A DNA stretch of 64,000 nucleotides from contig JABVXU010000004.1 of NCBI GenBank assembly GCA_013365365.1, positions 186,001 through 250,000 on the forward strand, in the 5' to 3' direction. The number at the start of each line of letters is the position of its first letter. The first letter of the stretch is position 1. Below, piece by piece: positions 40,943-57,725 of this stretch. The stretch is from Cruorifilaria tuberocauda (taxonomy: Eukaryota; Nematoda; Chromadorea; Rhabditida; Onchocercidae). Under the pieces are notes generated by a model, which made no database searches, was not told the origin of the DNA, and worked only from the letters and a program-made list of their open reading frames with translations. Made by a program: the position numbers and the translations under genes.

Positions 40943-43288
40943 TTATTGTGTTGATTTGGCTCATATTATTTCAGCCAACAGTTTTCGTAAATTTGGTTCA
41001 GTATGTTAATTCGTCGTTAATTCAGTTCTAGAATTATAATTTAAGATTGTTAGATCTCTGATAAATTAATTACAGTTTTTACATTTTTATTATGTTTTTA
41101 CCACTTGATTGTGTAAAGTGAAAAATTTTCTGGCACCATTCATCAATTTTTCATATTATTCATTCTTCAAGGTAATCTACATAGTATGTGGGGTGATACT
41201 TTCTATCAAAAATTTCTTTTGTTCTGCAGTTTTTATATTCATCTAAAGGTTTAACTTGACTATCACACATCGATTTTAAATAGCAGTGTTATCTTTATCG
41301 CTTTTTCAATAAGTATAAAATTTTATTTATAAATGTAAGCCAACTTTTCCGTTCAGGATAATTTTATAATCTTCTCCAGGTGTGTTTTTATTGGCCATGT
41401 TTTAAAGATAATTTATGAGTAGGGTACTGAAGTCGATGTATCACTCGAAAATAATATGGCTGTTGATATCATTTATATTAGTTGTTTCATGACGGCAACA
41501 AACAGAAAAACTTAACTTACGGTCTTTTTTCTGAATATAGTGTGAGAGAAGACAGCGAAAAGGGAGAATGAAAAGGAGTTTTATTATTGCAATCACTCAG
41601 TTGAAATACCATCACAAAAACGTTTGAGAGATAGTTCCTCAGATGTTCCGTCGATTCTAATATGGTATCATACTTACCAAATGTAGAATAGGAGGAGTAG
41701 ATGATACTTTAAATTGTGTTGTGTCGGTTTATTATTATTTAAAAGATGTTCTGGCAAACTTCACTATTCAGCTCAAAATAAAACAAATTTTTTAAAAATG
41801 TGGAATATACTTAAATGAAAAGACGATTAGTACTTCCACTCTCTTTTCACTATGATAAAAAGTTACTTTGAAAATCTTCAATTTTTCAAGCTTTATGCTT
41901 CGGACAAACTTTTGATTCAGGAACTTGCATGTGGTAATGGAACACTGTTTCTATTCATATTTGAAAAGCCAGAAAAATTTACTTTCCTTGCCAGTTGATA
42001 TGCCACTGCATAACTCCGTGTAGTTATGTTGCATACGTCACTCCTTTTTTAATAGTTCGGGTCTGAGACAAGTATATCTGAAACTTGTGTTTCAGACTAT
42101 TCGCTGTCCCATGGATTTGGAAAACCAGCACCGTAAAACTTACTTACAATCATTGGCACATGGCGATAAATCAATACAGCCCCCCTTTTGCATCAATCCC
42201 TATCATTCTGAGGTTCTTCATTTCGGGAAATTCATGTCGAAGGTATCACAGTTAATTACTAGCTAAACCAGAGATATATAGAGTATTAACGTATGATGGA
42301 ATGCAATTTCATATCTCTAAGGGTTCACTGTGATTTGAATAATATCCGGTTTGATTTTTCTCTTTGCTGTTTTCACGAATAATGAATTTATAGGTTCATA
42401 GTGTCTTGTCATTTCATAGCAGCAGTTACACATAAATTGTCTCGATGGTTGTATATATCTGGTTTTGCTAATATTTAACCGTATTTGGCATTAAACGTCA
42501 GTAGGCTGCATCGAGAACCGAGCAATGCACAACTTTGCATCAGTATAATTATTGGACACTACTTGCATATCCATTACAATGTGGAACCAAGTGGCTCAAG
42601 CAAAACAATGCATTGTTGTCGACTGGAGAGCGATAAGGACAACTTCCTATCTTTATCGAAAGTTGCCCCGTAAATCGTATAATTACAATATTCTGTTATT
42701 GTCATACTGCACTTCTCGGTTATCAACTTTTCAAATTAATATATTTCTGCTTCAATGGCATTTTATTCTGAGAAATGCTTTACACCATATGATTTTTTCT
42801 CATTATTGCAGTACTATAAAGTGGGGACAGCTATCGCATCAGAATTATCCTGTCAGGTCGACTGTTCTGTGTCATTTACGTTAATTAAAGTTCATAAAAA
42901 AATTGTTGCGGCAGTTGAAAAACCATCTGTCATACGGTTTTAATAGCTCATTGACTAGTGTAACCTTCATTCTCCTTATATGGATTTTGCGGTCATAAAT
43001 TTGAAATTAAGATGTTATGTATGATGAGAACCCATCTCATGATGTTATTCGTTTAGATATAATCTGTATAGAATTTTTGATCTGAAATTAGAACTTTTTC
43101 AGTGTAAAAACTACTGAAATATTCCAGTAAAAATTGCTTGCCTTCAACATGATTTTTATCTAATGAATTTGTAGAATTCTCACCCTTTATTCTACAAATA
43201 ATAAAGCAGATCTTTATTTAATTTTGTTCATATTTGAGATCATTCAATGCAATTTTCTAACTGTGACTTCAATAATACTCAACGTCAA
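40943..43288. other. Convergent spacer with possible small gene
   Basis: About 2.3 kb between the 3' ends of the coiled-coil gene and DXO. Mostly AT-rich; the exception is the exon-like island at 42111-42242 and open frames at 42485-42943, described as a possible small gene. Confidence 0.45.
42111..42884 (+). CDS. Possible small unrecognised gene (two to three exons)
   Basis: An ATG at 42111 lies shortly after a good acceptor (GTGTTTCAG) and opens 44 codons (MDLENQHRKTYLQSL..., with NPYHSEVLHFGKFMSK at the end) to a donor AAG/GTATCA at 42242. This island is clearly GC-richer than its surroundings. A candidate second exon begins after GCATCAG near 42545, and a third after TTATTGCAG near 42812. 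One in-phase path ends at 42884; another frame of the third exon stays open to 42943. Several frames are open at once, so the true structure is unclear. No domain is recognised. It could also be a relic. Confidence 0.3.
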
Positions 43289-45142
43289 CTATAATTTATC
43301 AAAATGTACCAAGAACCAGTTCGGAAGAAAATTGAATGTGCTGTTTGATGGGGAAGTTTGAAACATCACACAATGTTTGGAAGGGTCAAATTCTAAAACA
43401 TAGTAGATAAGATCTGGAGAAACCTCCAACAATGCTTTCAGACGATTCAACAATGCAAGAAGAAAGTTGAAGGTAACATTTGCAGACCATTGATAAGCTT
43501 TCTTTGCGAGTTGTGGCACTTTGAGTCGTTCAACGTGAGTTACAATACCTATAACAAGCTTTGTAACTAAAAATCCTAGATTAAAATGAAAACACAAGAA
43601 ATGCTCATTTACTACGACATTAAAACATTGTGTAAAGATTGAACATAAATTGCGACGTACCATTGTTGTCTCTAAAGCCAACAACTATGTTTTGTATACC
43701 AATCAGAAAGGATTGCACCCACCACTTCATCGCTTTATGTCTCCAAAAACTATTTGTTAGTTCCTTACGTTGGGTCTTCAGCTCGACATATTCGCTTTCT
43801 GTTAAAATCGTTACAAAATTAAAGTATGAGGCAACTTAAAGAGATAAAGGAACAATAATAAAATATTTCATACTAATTTTAGCAGTTTCTTCCGCAGTTA
43901 ACGGCTTCTACCAGTGAGCATCGTAATTAATAATTATGAGCAATGTACTATGCTTCGAAATATAGCAGACCTCAGTTAGATAACTTCTGATTCCATGTGC
44001 GCCTTCTTGCTATGCATTCTGAAGATTTCAAAATCATAAAGGAAAACAAACTACCAGCATCAATGCAGTCGATCTCACCAGAATATAGGATGCGAAAACC
44101 GTCTTTTCGTCCACCCAAGCGTGCTTTGACAATAACATCAAATTCCTCTAAATTAGTCACGGGTTCATTTCTGTTCGGCTCACTCTGAAAAATTGTAAAC
44201 TATAATATCAGTAGACTTCATTCAAAAATTCTTGAAACAAATTTAAAAACCTCAACAAATTAATGAAAAAGATCACCGATAATGAATCACTTGTCATGTA
44301 CTGTTCAAACTTAAATCCCCAATATGTCATCAATTTATCGCGATCAGACATTGACTTCAATTGTAGGATTTTTTCATTCGTCGGGAACTCACAAATGAAA
44401 TTTACAGATTTATACCGAACTGCAGCTATTCGCCAACCATCGTGACACTCGTATGGCGAACATGCGATCCGCGTCAAAGTGCCACGCCAACAAATAAAAT
44501 CAGCTCTATGACAAACCTTGAAAATGATGTAAATTTGTAAAATAAAAAAAAAGCACAAATGAATGAAATAAGTGATAATACTGCTGAGTGGAAACTAAGC
44601 TTATTAAGATGAAAATACACTTCAACGCCACATTTATCTATCAAGATTTCATATCTTGCGCTACACAGATTTCAAACATTATCTTGATCAACTCAAATTG
44701 TTTTCATAGCAAAATTCCAAAATTTTAGATATTAACTAGATACTATTATAATATAGTTGGTTGGCATAAAATAATTTTGCGGATGAGTTTTCCTTTTTTA
44801 TTTATTTCAAATTAGATAGGATGATAAGAGAAAAGTAATAATAAAAGATACCTTCTCCAGAGAGGATCCAGGTTCACTATGTAAAAGTATCCATTTCAAT
44901 AATACGTCCAATTTTTCATTGTGCAAAACATCTTTACTTTCAAATTGGCGATAACCACTATTTAAATCGAAATTACATCGTTGCCCGATAACCTTTTCAT
45001 AAAGATATTTTGCCCGGCACCTACCCAGTAATACATTACGTTGTTTGGTAACGCACATTTCTCCAATCACCGATGGTTTATCGAATGCTGGAAATGCGCC
45101 CTCATAGAACGATGGATCCGTCTTCAACAGCGTTGAAACCAT
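43289..45142 (-). CDS. dom-3: DXO/Dom3Z (Rai1 family) decapping exoribonuclease
   Basis: Removes incomplete or non-canonical RNA 5' caps and degrades the RNA 5'-3'. The start (45142) follows TTTTCAG. The N-terminus MVSTLLKTDPSFYEGAFPAF leads to KPSVIGEMCVTKQRNVLL. Family motifs appear in order on the minus strand: FICWRGTLTRIACSPYE (about 44450-44500), the catalytic glutamate motif GFKFEQYM (about 44310), SGEIDC (about 44080, acidic metal ligands), ELKTQ (about 43785), and KAMKWWVQSFLIG with IVVGFRDNNG (about 43690). The last exon (43289-43580) covers the C-terminal fold and ends WFLVHFDKL. All metal-binding and catalytic motifs I know for the family are present. It is divergent from SNX1 with only 371 bases between the ATGs. 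Confidence 0.94.
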
Positions 45143-45513
45143 CCTGAAAATGTTACTGATAATCCCCATTCCCATCTGCAATCATTCACAACAATGAGAC
45201 GGCTAACAAAGACAAAATCACATGATATCAAATGTCTTCCGTGTTTGCATGCCTTGTCTTTTGCATTGTGCGTCTCCCTGTCTGTATATGTGAATTTGTA
45301 TACGTGTAAACGAAAAATATATTAAGCTAACAGTCATAATCTGATGAGAAGGAGGCGGAGCCGGTTAGATTTAACGGTGGGAAGCGTGAGATTGGTGTGC
45401 TCACATCACGTTCACATTTATGAATCGAAGGTGAGGAGGTACGTGTGTCATATTGATCTCCTGATTTATTGGTACTACATTAATTAAAATTTTTGCAGTT
45501 ACAGTGAAAGAAA
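45143..45513. promoter_or_regulatory. Compact bidirectional promoter, DXO / SNX1
   Basis: 371 bases between divergent ATGs, including both acceptor sites. A GC-box-like GGAGGCGGAGCC at 45351-45362 and CACGTTC near 45407 stand out. Shared regulation is inferred from the short spacing. Confidence 0.5.
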
Positions 45514-48017
45514 ATGATCGCTGCAGACGACACTCTCAACGATCCCGAGGATATCACTTCTTTGAAGGTGATTTGATCTGCAGAATTTTTAATTCGTAAA
45601 GGGTACTTTATTATGATATTTTTATTTTCCTTCTCTTCAAAGAGAGCCAAAACATAACGCTGTAGACCTAAGATTTTGTCAGAATCGCGGAGGTAATTGA
45701 ATATCCATCTTCAAGTATAAACTCAATAATATCAATAGAGAATCCACTAATTCAATTTTTTTTCGAATTCAATAAATTTTCTTGTCTAAAATTCCCATTT
45801 ACATTTGCATGGGGATTCTGTATTTCCCTTTTATGTATCATTATTATCAGATCCCTCGATAGATATTTAGTTATTCAGGATACGGATGGTATGACGGCAG
45901 TCGATTTGCAGCTGGACGACGATCTTCCCCAGCCCACTGTACCTGCTAAGCTTTCGTTTGCGGATACTCCAGACGTAAAAAATCCATCTGCGCTTTCATC
46001 ATATTATTCAGAATCGCAGATTGAAATTATCATCAAGCAGTTTGAGAAAAAAGGAGAAGGAATGGGCGCTTACATTGTCTATAAAATTGTGACAACAGTA
46101 AGTATGAGCCTGTTTTGTTTAGAATTGAAAGCTGGATTTGGTTTGATATATTCATTGTATATAATTTAGCTAATAATGTTTGTTACTTGCAGACGCAAAA
46201 CATGCAGGGCTATTTAAACCGGGAATATGTTGTCTGGAGGCGATTTAGTGATTTTCTTGGCCTTCATGAAAAATTAATAGAAAAATACTTCTACAAAGGT
46301 TATTTAGTGCCGGCAGCACCCGAAAAAAGTATCGCTGCTCTTACACGAACTAAAATGAATACATCCATGGATGATAACACTAACAAGTTAGTTGATTTTG
46401 GAATAGAATGTATAAAATTTAGAATGAGGACCTTAAATATTTGTTTTTAAAATAACTTTTTCAGTGAATTCGCGGAACGTAGAGCTAGAGCTCTTCAGAG
46501 ATTTTGCAGGCGCATAGCACGCCATCCAAAACTGGTATTCGATTGTGACTTCCGCGATTTTTTAACGATGACTACTTCATTACCTAAGGCTAACTCAACT
46601 ATGGCCTTAAGTGGTGCTGGGGTTAAGCGGATATTCAAAACTGTTGGTGATGTTTTTTCGAAAATGGCTTTCCACATGGACGAAAATGATCGTTGGTTTG
46701 AAGCTGCACAACAGCAAGTGATTTCTGTTATATTTTCAAGAAAGGATTCGAACCCTTGTTTATTTGATTGATTTTTCCTTATCTTTCATTATTTTCCGTT
46801 ATCTACAATTTTAGATGGAAGATATGGAACAGAATTTGAGTAAACTGCTCCGAGCAGTTGATTCGTTAAGTTCATACCGACGTGAACTAATTTCTGGAAC
46901 AGATTCATTTTCGAAAGCTCTTTCAATGCTTTCTTCATGCGAGGAAAATACAAGTCTTGCACGGTGTTTGTCGCATTTGACTGAAACATACGAAAATATT
47001 GATCAGTTGCATGGCATGCAGTCAGATAAAGATTGTGCACTGCTCGCTGAAGGAATCAATGAACAGCTGCAAGTCATTTACACGTTGAAAGTACGTTTTG
47101 TATCAGGTTTAGATGAATAGAGCTAATTTTAAATAGAAAATGGTAAATAAAGCTTTTAACTTTAGCTCAAAAATAATCTGTTTCTGGTCAAACCATCTTC
47201 CAAATACATTATCATGTCCATAGCCTTATTTCTGACTATTGTAGCATAGTTAGTCGTCCGAAATCTAGCTATTTCCATAGCCTCACCGTAAATATTTCAT
47301 TTTATATTCACTGTTCCTGCAAATAATCATTTACGCATATTTCTTTTACCGGGACCTCTACTTATTAATAATTTTCAGGAACTTTTTTTTGAGCGTGTTA
47401 AAATTTGGCAGAATTGGCAAAATGCTCAACAAAATCTTACAAGGAAACGGGAAATGAAGACTCGTCATGAAATTTCTGGCCGAATCGATAAAACCAATCA
47501 AACCGTAGAGGAACTCAGCAGCGTATGCTTTTTTTTTCCTTTCACAACTGTTTATGTGAGTATTGCTATTTCTGCAATTTTTATAGTCTTACATTTATCG
47601 TCCATTTAAAGACAGATAGTAGAGAGCATAATTAGGTTGGCTCAGAAGTTCGAATGATGATTGGTTTCGTGAGGATCCTTTAGAAGTTTTTCAACACCTT
47701 ATTCTCAGTGAAGTGAAAACATTACGTAAGCTTGTATATTGATAAATTTCGAAACGGTACCATTCGATTGTATCTCTGCAGCTTTTTACAGTTATTATCA
47801 AATTCAGGCGGAGAAAGCAGTGGATGAAGTGGAGAAAGAATTTTCCGAAGTAAGCAAAGTTATTCGTGGAGAATATGAAACATTCTTGGTTGAGCGTAAA
47901 AATGACATGAACATCATGTTTAAGCAATATTTTCAAGAACTCCTTGAAACGCAGAAACAACTTCTTAGATGCTGGGAGACATTTGCACCAGAAACACAGT
48001 CTATCGAAACGATTTAG
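45514..48017 (+). CDS. snx-1: Sorting nexin 1/2 (SNX-BAR, retromer-associated)
   Basis: PX-BAR protein of the SNX-BAR/retromer coat, which tubulates endosomes for endosome-to-Golgi recycling. The start MIAADDTLNDPEDITSLK (45514) lies after TTTTTGCAG. An acidic N-terminus is followed by the PX domain (46010-46400). It shows YIVYKIVT, a YVVWRRFSDFLGLHEKL core with the Arg-Arg-Phe-Ser phosphoinositide-binding signature, and a loop LVPAAPEKS. The next exon (46466-46718) has AERRARALQRFCRRIARHP. The BAR domain (about 46620-48017) contains FSKMAFHMDENDRWFE, SYRRELISGTDSFSKALSML, YTLKELFFERVKIWQNWQNA, VEKEFSEVSKVIRGEYETFL and a C-terminus LLRCWETFAPETQSIETI. All parts of SNX1/2 are present and the frames are consistent across exons. 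Confidence 0.95.
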
Positions 48018-48574
48018 GTATTCGGACCCTATTCAACCTATGATGTCTTTATGCTTGTATGTCGAATTAGTGTATTCCTTGTTACAAATAAAGATGGTTC
48101 AATTCCAGTAAAATCATTTTTAATTCTTAGAGGAACAAGAGAATAGCAACAAACAGAAGGGTTTAATTTCAGTTACGAATTAATTTGAAATCGCACAAGC
48201 GGATAAGCAAATAGGATATGTCATATGACAAAAGTCCCATAAGCTTAATTCCCTATCGAAGAATCATACTTAAACTTCGACTATTCATTTCTTCGCATTG
48301 CAGAACTCTTTTATTTAACTCTTCATGAAATAAATGAAATCCTAATCAACATATTGAGCAAAAAAATTCTCAGAAAACAGGCATGTAGAACCTAATAACT
48401 TCAGTAAATTAACATATGCAAAAAAAGGAAAGATTGACAGAGCTATTAGTTTCATGGGAAACTACAAGTTTCATCACTGGAATTTAAGGAAAGAACAAAA
48501 AAGTTTTCACATCAGTAACAATCACAGTAAAACGCATCAGTAAAGAACAAAAAAACACTATGCAATTCAAAAAA
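48018..48574. other. Convergent 3' spacer, SNX1 / GH47 mannosidase
   Basis: 3' ends of both genes; A-rich on the plus strand. No further feature seen. Confidence 0.5.
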
Positions 48575-53145
<4,571 letters not shown>

Positions 53146-53617
53146 ACTCCATCAGTCCTGAAAATTAATTTTGTCTAGGCCAAGAAATTTTATTGAAGCA
53201 GTAATAATTTCTTCTGTCAAAAAATTTTGTTTCAACGATTGCACATGAATCGAAATAAAATGTAAGCAGAGCTATCACCATAAACTTTCTTGGAACAAAT
53301 GATTCTCGGGAAGTCGTAGGACCATTAATATATAAATGCACTGAATTCAGTTTATATTTGCATTTCATTGTCTTTCTTTCAAATCGCAGAACATACGCAG
53401 TTAGAAATGAGTTATTGGGTAAGGGTCGCTGCTAGTATTTATATAGCTGAATCAGTTAATTATGACATTAATTATGATAAGAATTACGTCTATTAGAATA
53501 TGATCTGGCGTATGCCTCATTTATTTTTGTTGTACCATTTAAAACGTATGCTACCATCGCTTCAGTAAACATTAGAAGTAAGAAACAGGTAGCATTTGTG
53601 AAAATAATCTTTGATTC

Positions 53618-53699
53618 GTCAATAATGAATAATTAATAACAACAATAAATAATAATTAACAGCAATGATAATAGTAATAATTAATTATTAATAATAATG
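53618..53699. repeat. AAT/ATT-rich low-complexity tract
   Basis: Repeated AATAAT, AACAAT and TAATTA units, imperfect, in an intergenic spacer. Confidence 0.8.
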
Positions 53700-53962
53700 G
53701 ATATGTTTTCTCTTTATTTATCTTTCAAGTTTTTTTGATATGCAGTAGTAACTTCAAAGTGTTTCTTACCTAATTAATGTCATGTGAGTAGGTCAAGTTC
53801 TAATCCTCGCTCAGTTTTTGTTGTACAGTGGTACATTTTAAATGTGAATAGCAAATCAAGCTATTTCTATCAGCTTTCCATCCATTTTCAAAGTTTACTT
53901 TATCTAGCCAAAAGCAGATATCTAAAATAATTGGGTAGTTGTACTGGACAATGAAACTTTAC

Positions 53963-54554
53963 CTGAAAGATGACGTCACGCATATTAACGATGCAGTTAG
54001 CTCCACGTTCCCCAATTGGTCTGAATGTTACGCGACCAGAATAATTACGGCATAGAATTGGTCAAACTTTAACCTCTTAATATTAAACTACAGTATTTGT
54101 CGTGAAAGTCTGCAACATTTATAATTCTTATCAGCATTTTTTCGAGGAGTTAATTTAGTAGTGAACAATGATTGATCTGTCAAGAGCATCATGGCCTCCG
54201 TATATGAAACAGGGCCGCGTTAACAAGGCTAGGATATAGTCGTTCACATCCAGCAAAAGGACTGTCGGTTTTTCTGGGATGGAAACATGTTTGATACTTT
54301 TATAGGATGAGTTCTCTTTTACCAAGTTTTTGGTCGTTAGTAGCCTTTTAGGGAGCTCATATTTTGCAGATAATGGGTAGATATCTATTATTGGGATGTT
54401 TGGCCCGATGATCTAATATTCTACTTAGATGTCTCCGTAATAATTCAGCATCATGCTTTTTCTCTGATATTATGTCTCCATGTTTACTCGAGACATTCAT
54501 ATTGCATTTTCTCGATTTTTCTGAACTACAAGATTGATTTACGTAATACTTTTG
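53963..54554 (-). pseudogene. Coding-like relic with a frame break, unrecognised
   Basis: A minus-strand GC-richer block of the kind seen only in exons here. After an acceptor TTTAG, one frame is open from 54554 to 54357 (QKYYVNQSCSSEKSRK..., HDAELLRRHLSRILD...). It overlaps a second frame open from 54412 to 54155 (...AKYELPKRLLTTKNLVKE..., PEKPTVLLLDVNDYILALL, CFIYGGHDALDRSI). Both look protein-like, and the switch is consistent with a one-base shift near 54360-54375. A further exon-like piece lies at 53963-54020, bounded by CATTCAG and CAG/GTAAAG. I do not recognise the protein. Options are a pseudogene, a decayed mobile-element ORF, or a real gene with a sequence error. Confidence 0.42.
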
Positions 54555-54858
54555 CTAAACGCTGTTAAATCCATCATTCCTGAGTGTAAAATAATTGTAT
54601 TGTGGTTATGTATTTGGCGATAAATGACCTAAACTACTGGGATATTTAGTTCAAAAAAGAAATATATGAGGTATGTATCGTTAGCAATATCGATTTTAAC
54701 CGGAATGCTTTCAATAAGTCAGTGTTAGTTTGTTTGGGAAATGAATCATAAAATGTTTATAAGAAAAATATTCGAAATTTTTACAAAATTCTACAAAATC
54801 TATCGAGACAAGTGACTTCATATGAACAATTATTTACAATCATGTCCTACTATGTTTA

Positions 54859-57725
54859 TCACGCTATATCACAGTACGGAAGGGAAGGCAGTAAATCGCG
54901 TATTCGATACCTTGCTCGCAGTATATGACGCACATCGTTTTTCTGCAAGACTTTAATTTTTTCTATTAAGGATGTGAAATTTTTAGCAGTTCTTCATTTG
55001 TAATTCCTTAGTACCCAAGTATATCTTCTCATAAATAAAGTGAAACATATGTTAAAATAAGCTTATTTCTCATCTAGTTAAACTTACGCCGATTTAAAAT
55101 TCATAGTAGTTTGTAGGATATGTCTAAGTTTCTTACCTGATTGGTAATTTGTTCCAGAAACGGTATTAGTTTCAGCAATTCCTGATCGTCTTGCTGGAAA
55201 AACCAACTTTCTATGGGTATACCGTTATCAATTTGATATGCAAATGACTGCAAGGAATTGTCGATAATTATTGTTTTCGACAGATCCCTACCCAAAATGG
55301 TCAGATCTTTGATATAATTCCCATACACGAATACGCAGTGTTCTCGGAAGAGTCGATGACGTATTAATCGTTTCCCGGGATCGAGTAGATTCTGTAAAAA
55401 AGTATTACGGACAGTATAAATTTATAGGCTTGAGAGTTTTCACAATACGATTTGAAATGACTCATACTTGATTTAAAATGTTCTTTATTTGTGTGATTCT
55501 TGTGGTAAGTAATCCATTTTGCTCTCATCATTAAACTGAATATTGAGGAATTCCTTTACCTCTACTAATCTTATTCGCTCCCATTCACCGAATATTACGC
55601 GTACAAATAACCAATATGATGTCAACCTTAGAGACATTTTTCCTTTTTTCGATCACATTTTCGATTTTTTCGAGTGATAGAAATCTGTACTTGATGAACA
55701 AAGTATAATAGTAGGGTATATAGTTTTTAGGGCTTCTGAATTCCATCCTTTGTTGTATAGTTTTTTTGAACTATGGACAAAAAAACCCAAAACTTGTGTA
55801 CACTGCTTCATAACGTCAAATAGCTCACCAAAAGTTTATCAGCGTAAACGCGTTTACTTGCTGTGAATAAAATGATTTCAAATGAGCGCGACAATCGCTC
55901 CAAAAATTCCTGCAGATGTGGCCGTACACGGACGTAAACCTTCAATATAGCACAAATGAATACAAAATTTAGAAATGTTTCCAAGTTTATAACATGTTTT
56001 TGAGGGAGTGAAAGTTAGCTTCCTCTCAAAAATTCGTACTTTTAAAGAACCCAATGCCATTATTTGTTATTACTGTATGCCGTAATCGATTATTATTGAT
56101 GATGATTATTTTTGATGCAGTTAGTTTTCAAGATTGCTATTTTTGTTATGATTATTGCTCATCCTGCTTTTCTAATTTTAATATTTGCATATTAATGGAC
56201 CAAATAAAGGGAGTAATAGCTTTTCCGTGGATAATATCAACAGTAAACGTTTTAATGTTCGAAGCCCAGAATAGTAATAAAAAAGTAAGGGGATAGTTTC
56301 ATAAGTGCTACTTCTAATGATTTAATTCACTCTCATACTTCGCATTCGCTAGAAAATGAAAAAAGTTTTAGTACCTATATTCATATTCCTCGTATTGCAT
56401 AACTCTTCACAAATCCAGGTATTTAATGCATTTTTCCTCAAGAAATGAATAAGTTTTTTTATCTCGATATTTTTGTAATATTTTATTGATGAGTTTAACT
56501 TTATAAAACTATACACCTTTTTATTTGCAGAATATCTTTTTTTAATTTTAAATCTTTAATTTTTAAAGAATATTTTCAAATTTAAAAAGTAGTGCAAAAT
56601 GTTTCATCTCTTGAGATGTTTCGATATGTATAACCAATCTAATGAGCAATAATGAAGGTATTTTTTTAACTTACTTGATAGGTATTTTCCTGAAAATGCA
56701 CCGGAAATGTTAAAGAAGCATCAGATAATTCGGTTAAACTGCAGTGCACCAGCGTCTCATCCTGTAACACATTATTTCTCAATAAATTATATATTATTTA
56801 TTGTTACCTACAAATTTATTGTTTCCATTTCATCGAAAAATTTTGAATCGGAAAATCATTTCTAAGCTGTTGCATGAACCTGTGAAATTTCAAGTTATAT
56901 ATTAACGAAATAACTACAACGAAATTTATTGGGCAATATAATTTACAGCGAAACTAACCAAATCGAGGACTAAGGAAAATTCTGGTGTTGAGCGCGTCCG
57001 AAGTGGCAGCGCCGGACATCGGTAACGCATTTCATCACTAAGCGGAGGCAGGTGTCGTAACAAAAATATTCTGAATTATAACAGTTCTATTATCGAAATT
57101 GGCTCCTAAATTAGGTGCAAATTTAATTTGATTTATTCCTCCATACCACTTGTTCTTAAGCTGAGAATTTTTTATTGACTTAATAATGGAATTAAAAAAA
57201 GTATAGCTTCCTGATATTAGATTTGTACTTCTATTTTTCTCTGTCTGTCTCACCTGAAAGATGTATAAAATAGTAACATAAATATTGCTCGGATTGGTAT
57301 TGTATAACTTGATCATAATCTATTTTCAGTATGCTTTTATTTAAAAATTATTTTTTCAAAAATTTGATTCATGTTCATAAAATGCTATGAAATCGATAGA
57401 CGACAATAGATCTGGAAGTGGAGCAGAATGGGTAGAAAGAAATAATAAATTCATTAGTCTTAGTGAAAAGATATAAGATACATTGTGGTTTTACACGCGG
57501 GAAAAAAAAATAAAAAGGAACTTACGAGTCGGCATCAATGACCGGATAAACATGCCGAAATGCCTCAGTTTCGGGAGTGCTGCAAATGATTGGTGCATCA
57601 TTAGCCTGATTCTGCTGTTGCTGTTCGTTGTTACTAGCGGAGCAATCTCGGTGCAGCCCCTCCGAGGAGGAAATTCTCCTCTTCCGTCCTTCTTTCAAAT
57701 TCAACAAAGCTCCTATGTTAGCTAT
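54859..57725 (-). CDS. CTDSPL2: CTDSPL2-like CTD/HAD-type serine phosphatase (5' end uncertain)
   Basis: HAD-family small C-terminal-domain phosphatase. The first exon seen begins at 57725 after TGATTTCAG (no ATG; an upstream exon carrying the start is missing from my model). It is polar and Gln-rich ([12 protein letters not shown]) and ends PVIDADS in phase. The next exon (from about 57073) gives [16 protein letters not shown], then [17 protein letters not shown]. The catalytic DxDx(T/V) motif, LVLDLDETLVHC, is completed across the intron at about 56760. Then follow [28 protein letters not shown] with [17 protein letters not shown] (about 55850-55950), [17 protein letters not shown] (about 55330-55390), [20 protein letters not shown] with [11 protein letters not shown] (about 55230-55320), and [10 protein letters not shown]. 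The last exon (about 54955 to 54859) reads [19 protein letters not shown]. Catalytic residues are intact. Note the IDNSL where most relatives have IDNSP. Confidence 0.93.

Larger units (their letters stand above)
53146..54858. other. Spacer between CTDSPL2-like phosphatase and GH47 gene
   Basis: About 1.7 kb between two minus-strand genes. It contains an AAT-rich tract (about 53618-53699) and the coding-like relic at 53963-54554. Another short GC-richer minus frame (about 53490-53595, starting MFTEAMVAYVLNG) may belong with it. Otherwise AT-rich. Confidence 0.45.

Noticed and set aside
54155..54412. Idea that the relic is a transposase DDE domain (VLLLDVND)
   Set aside because: The match is only a few residues, with no neighbouring catalytic motifs or terminal inverted repeats seen, so no element family is named.
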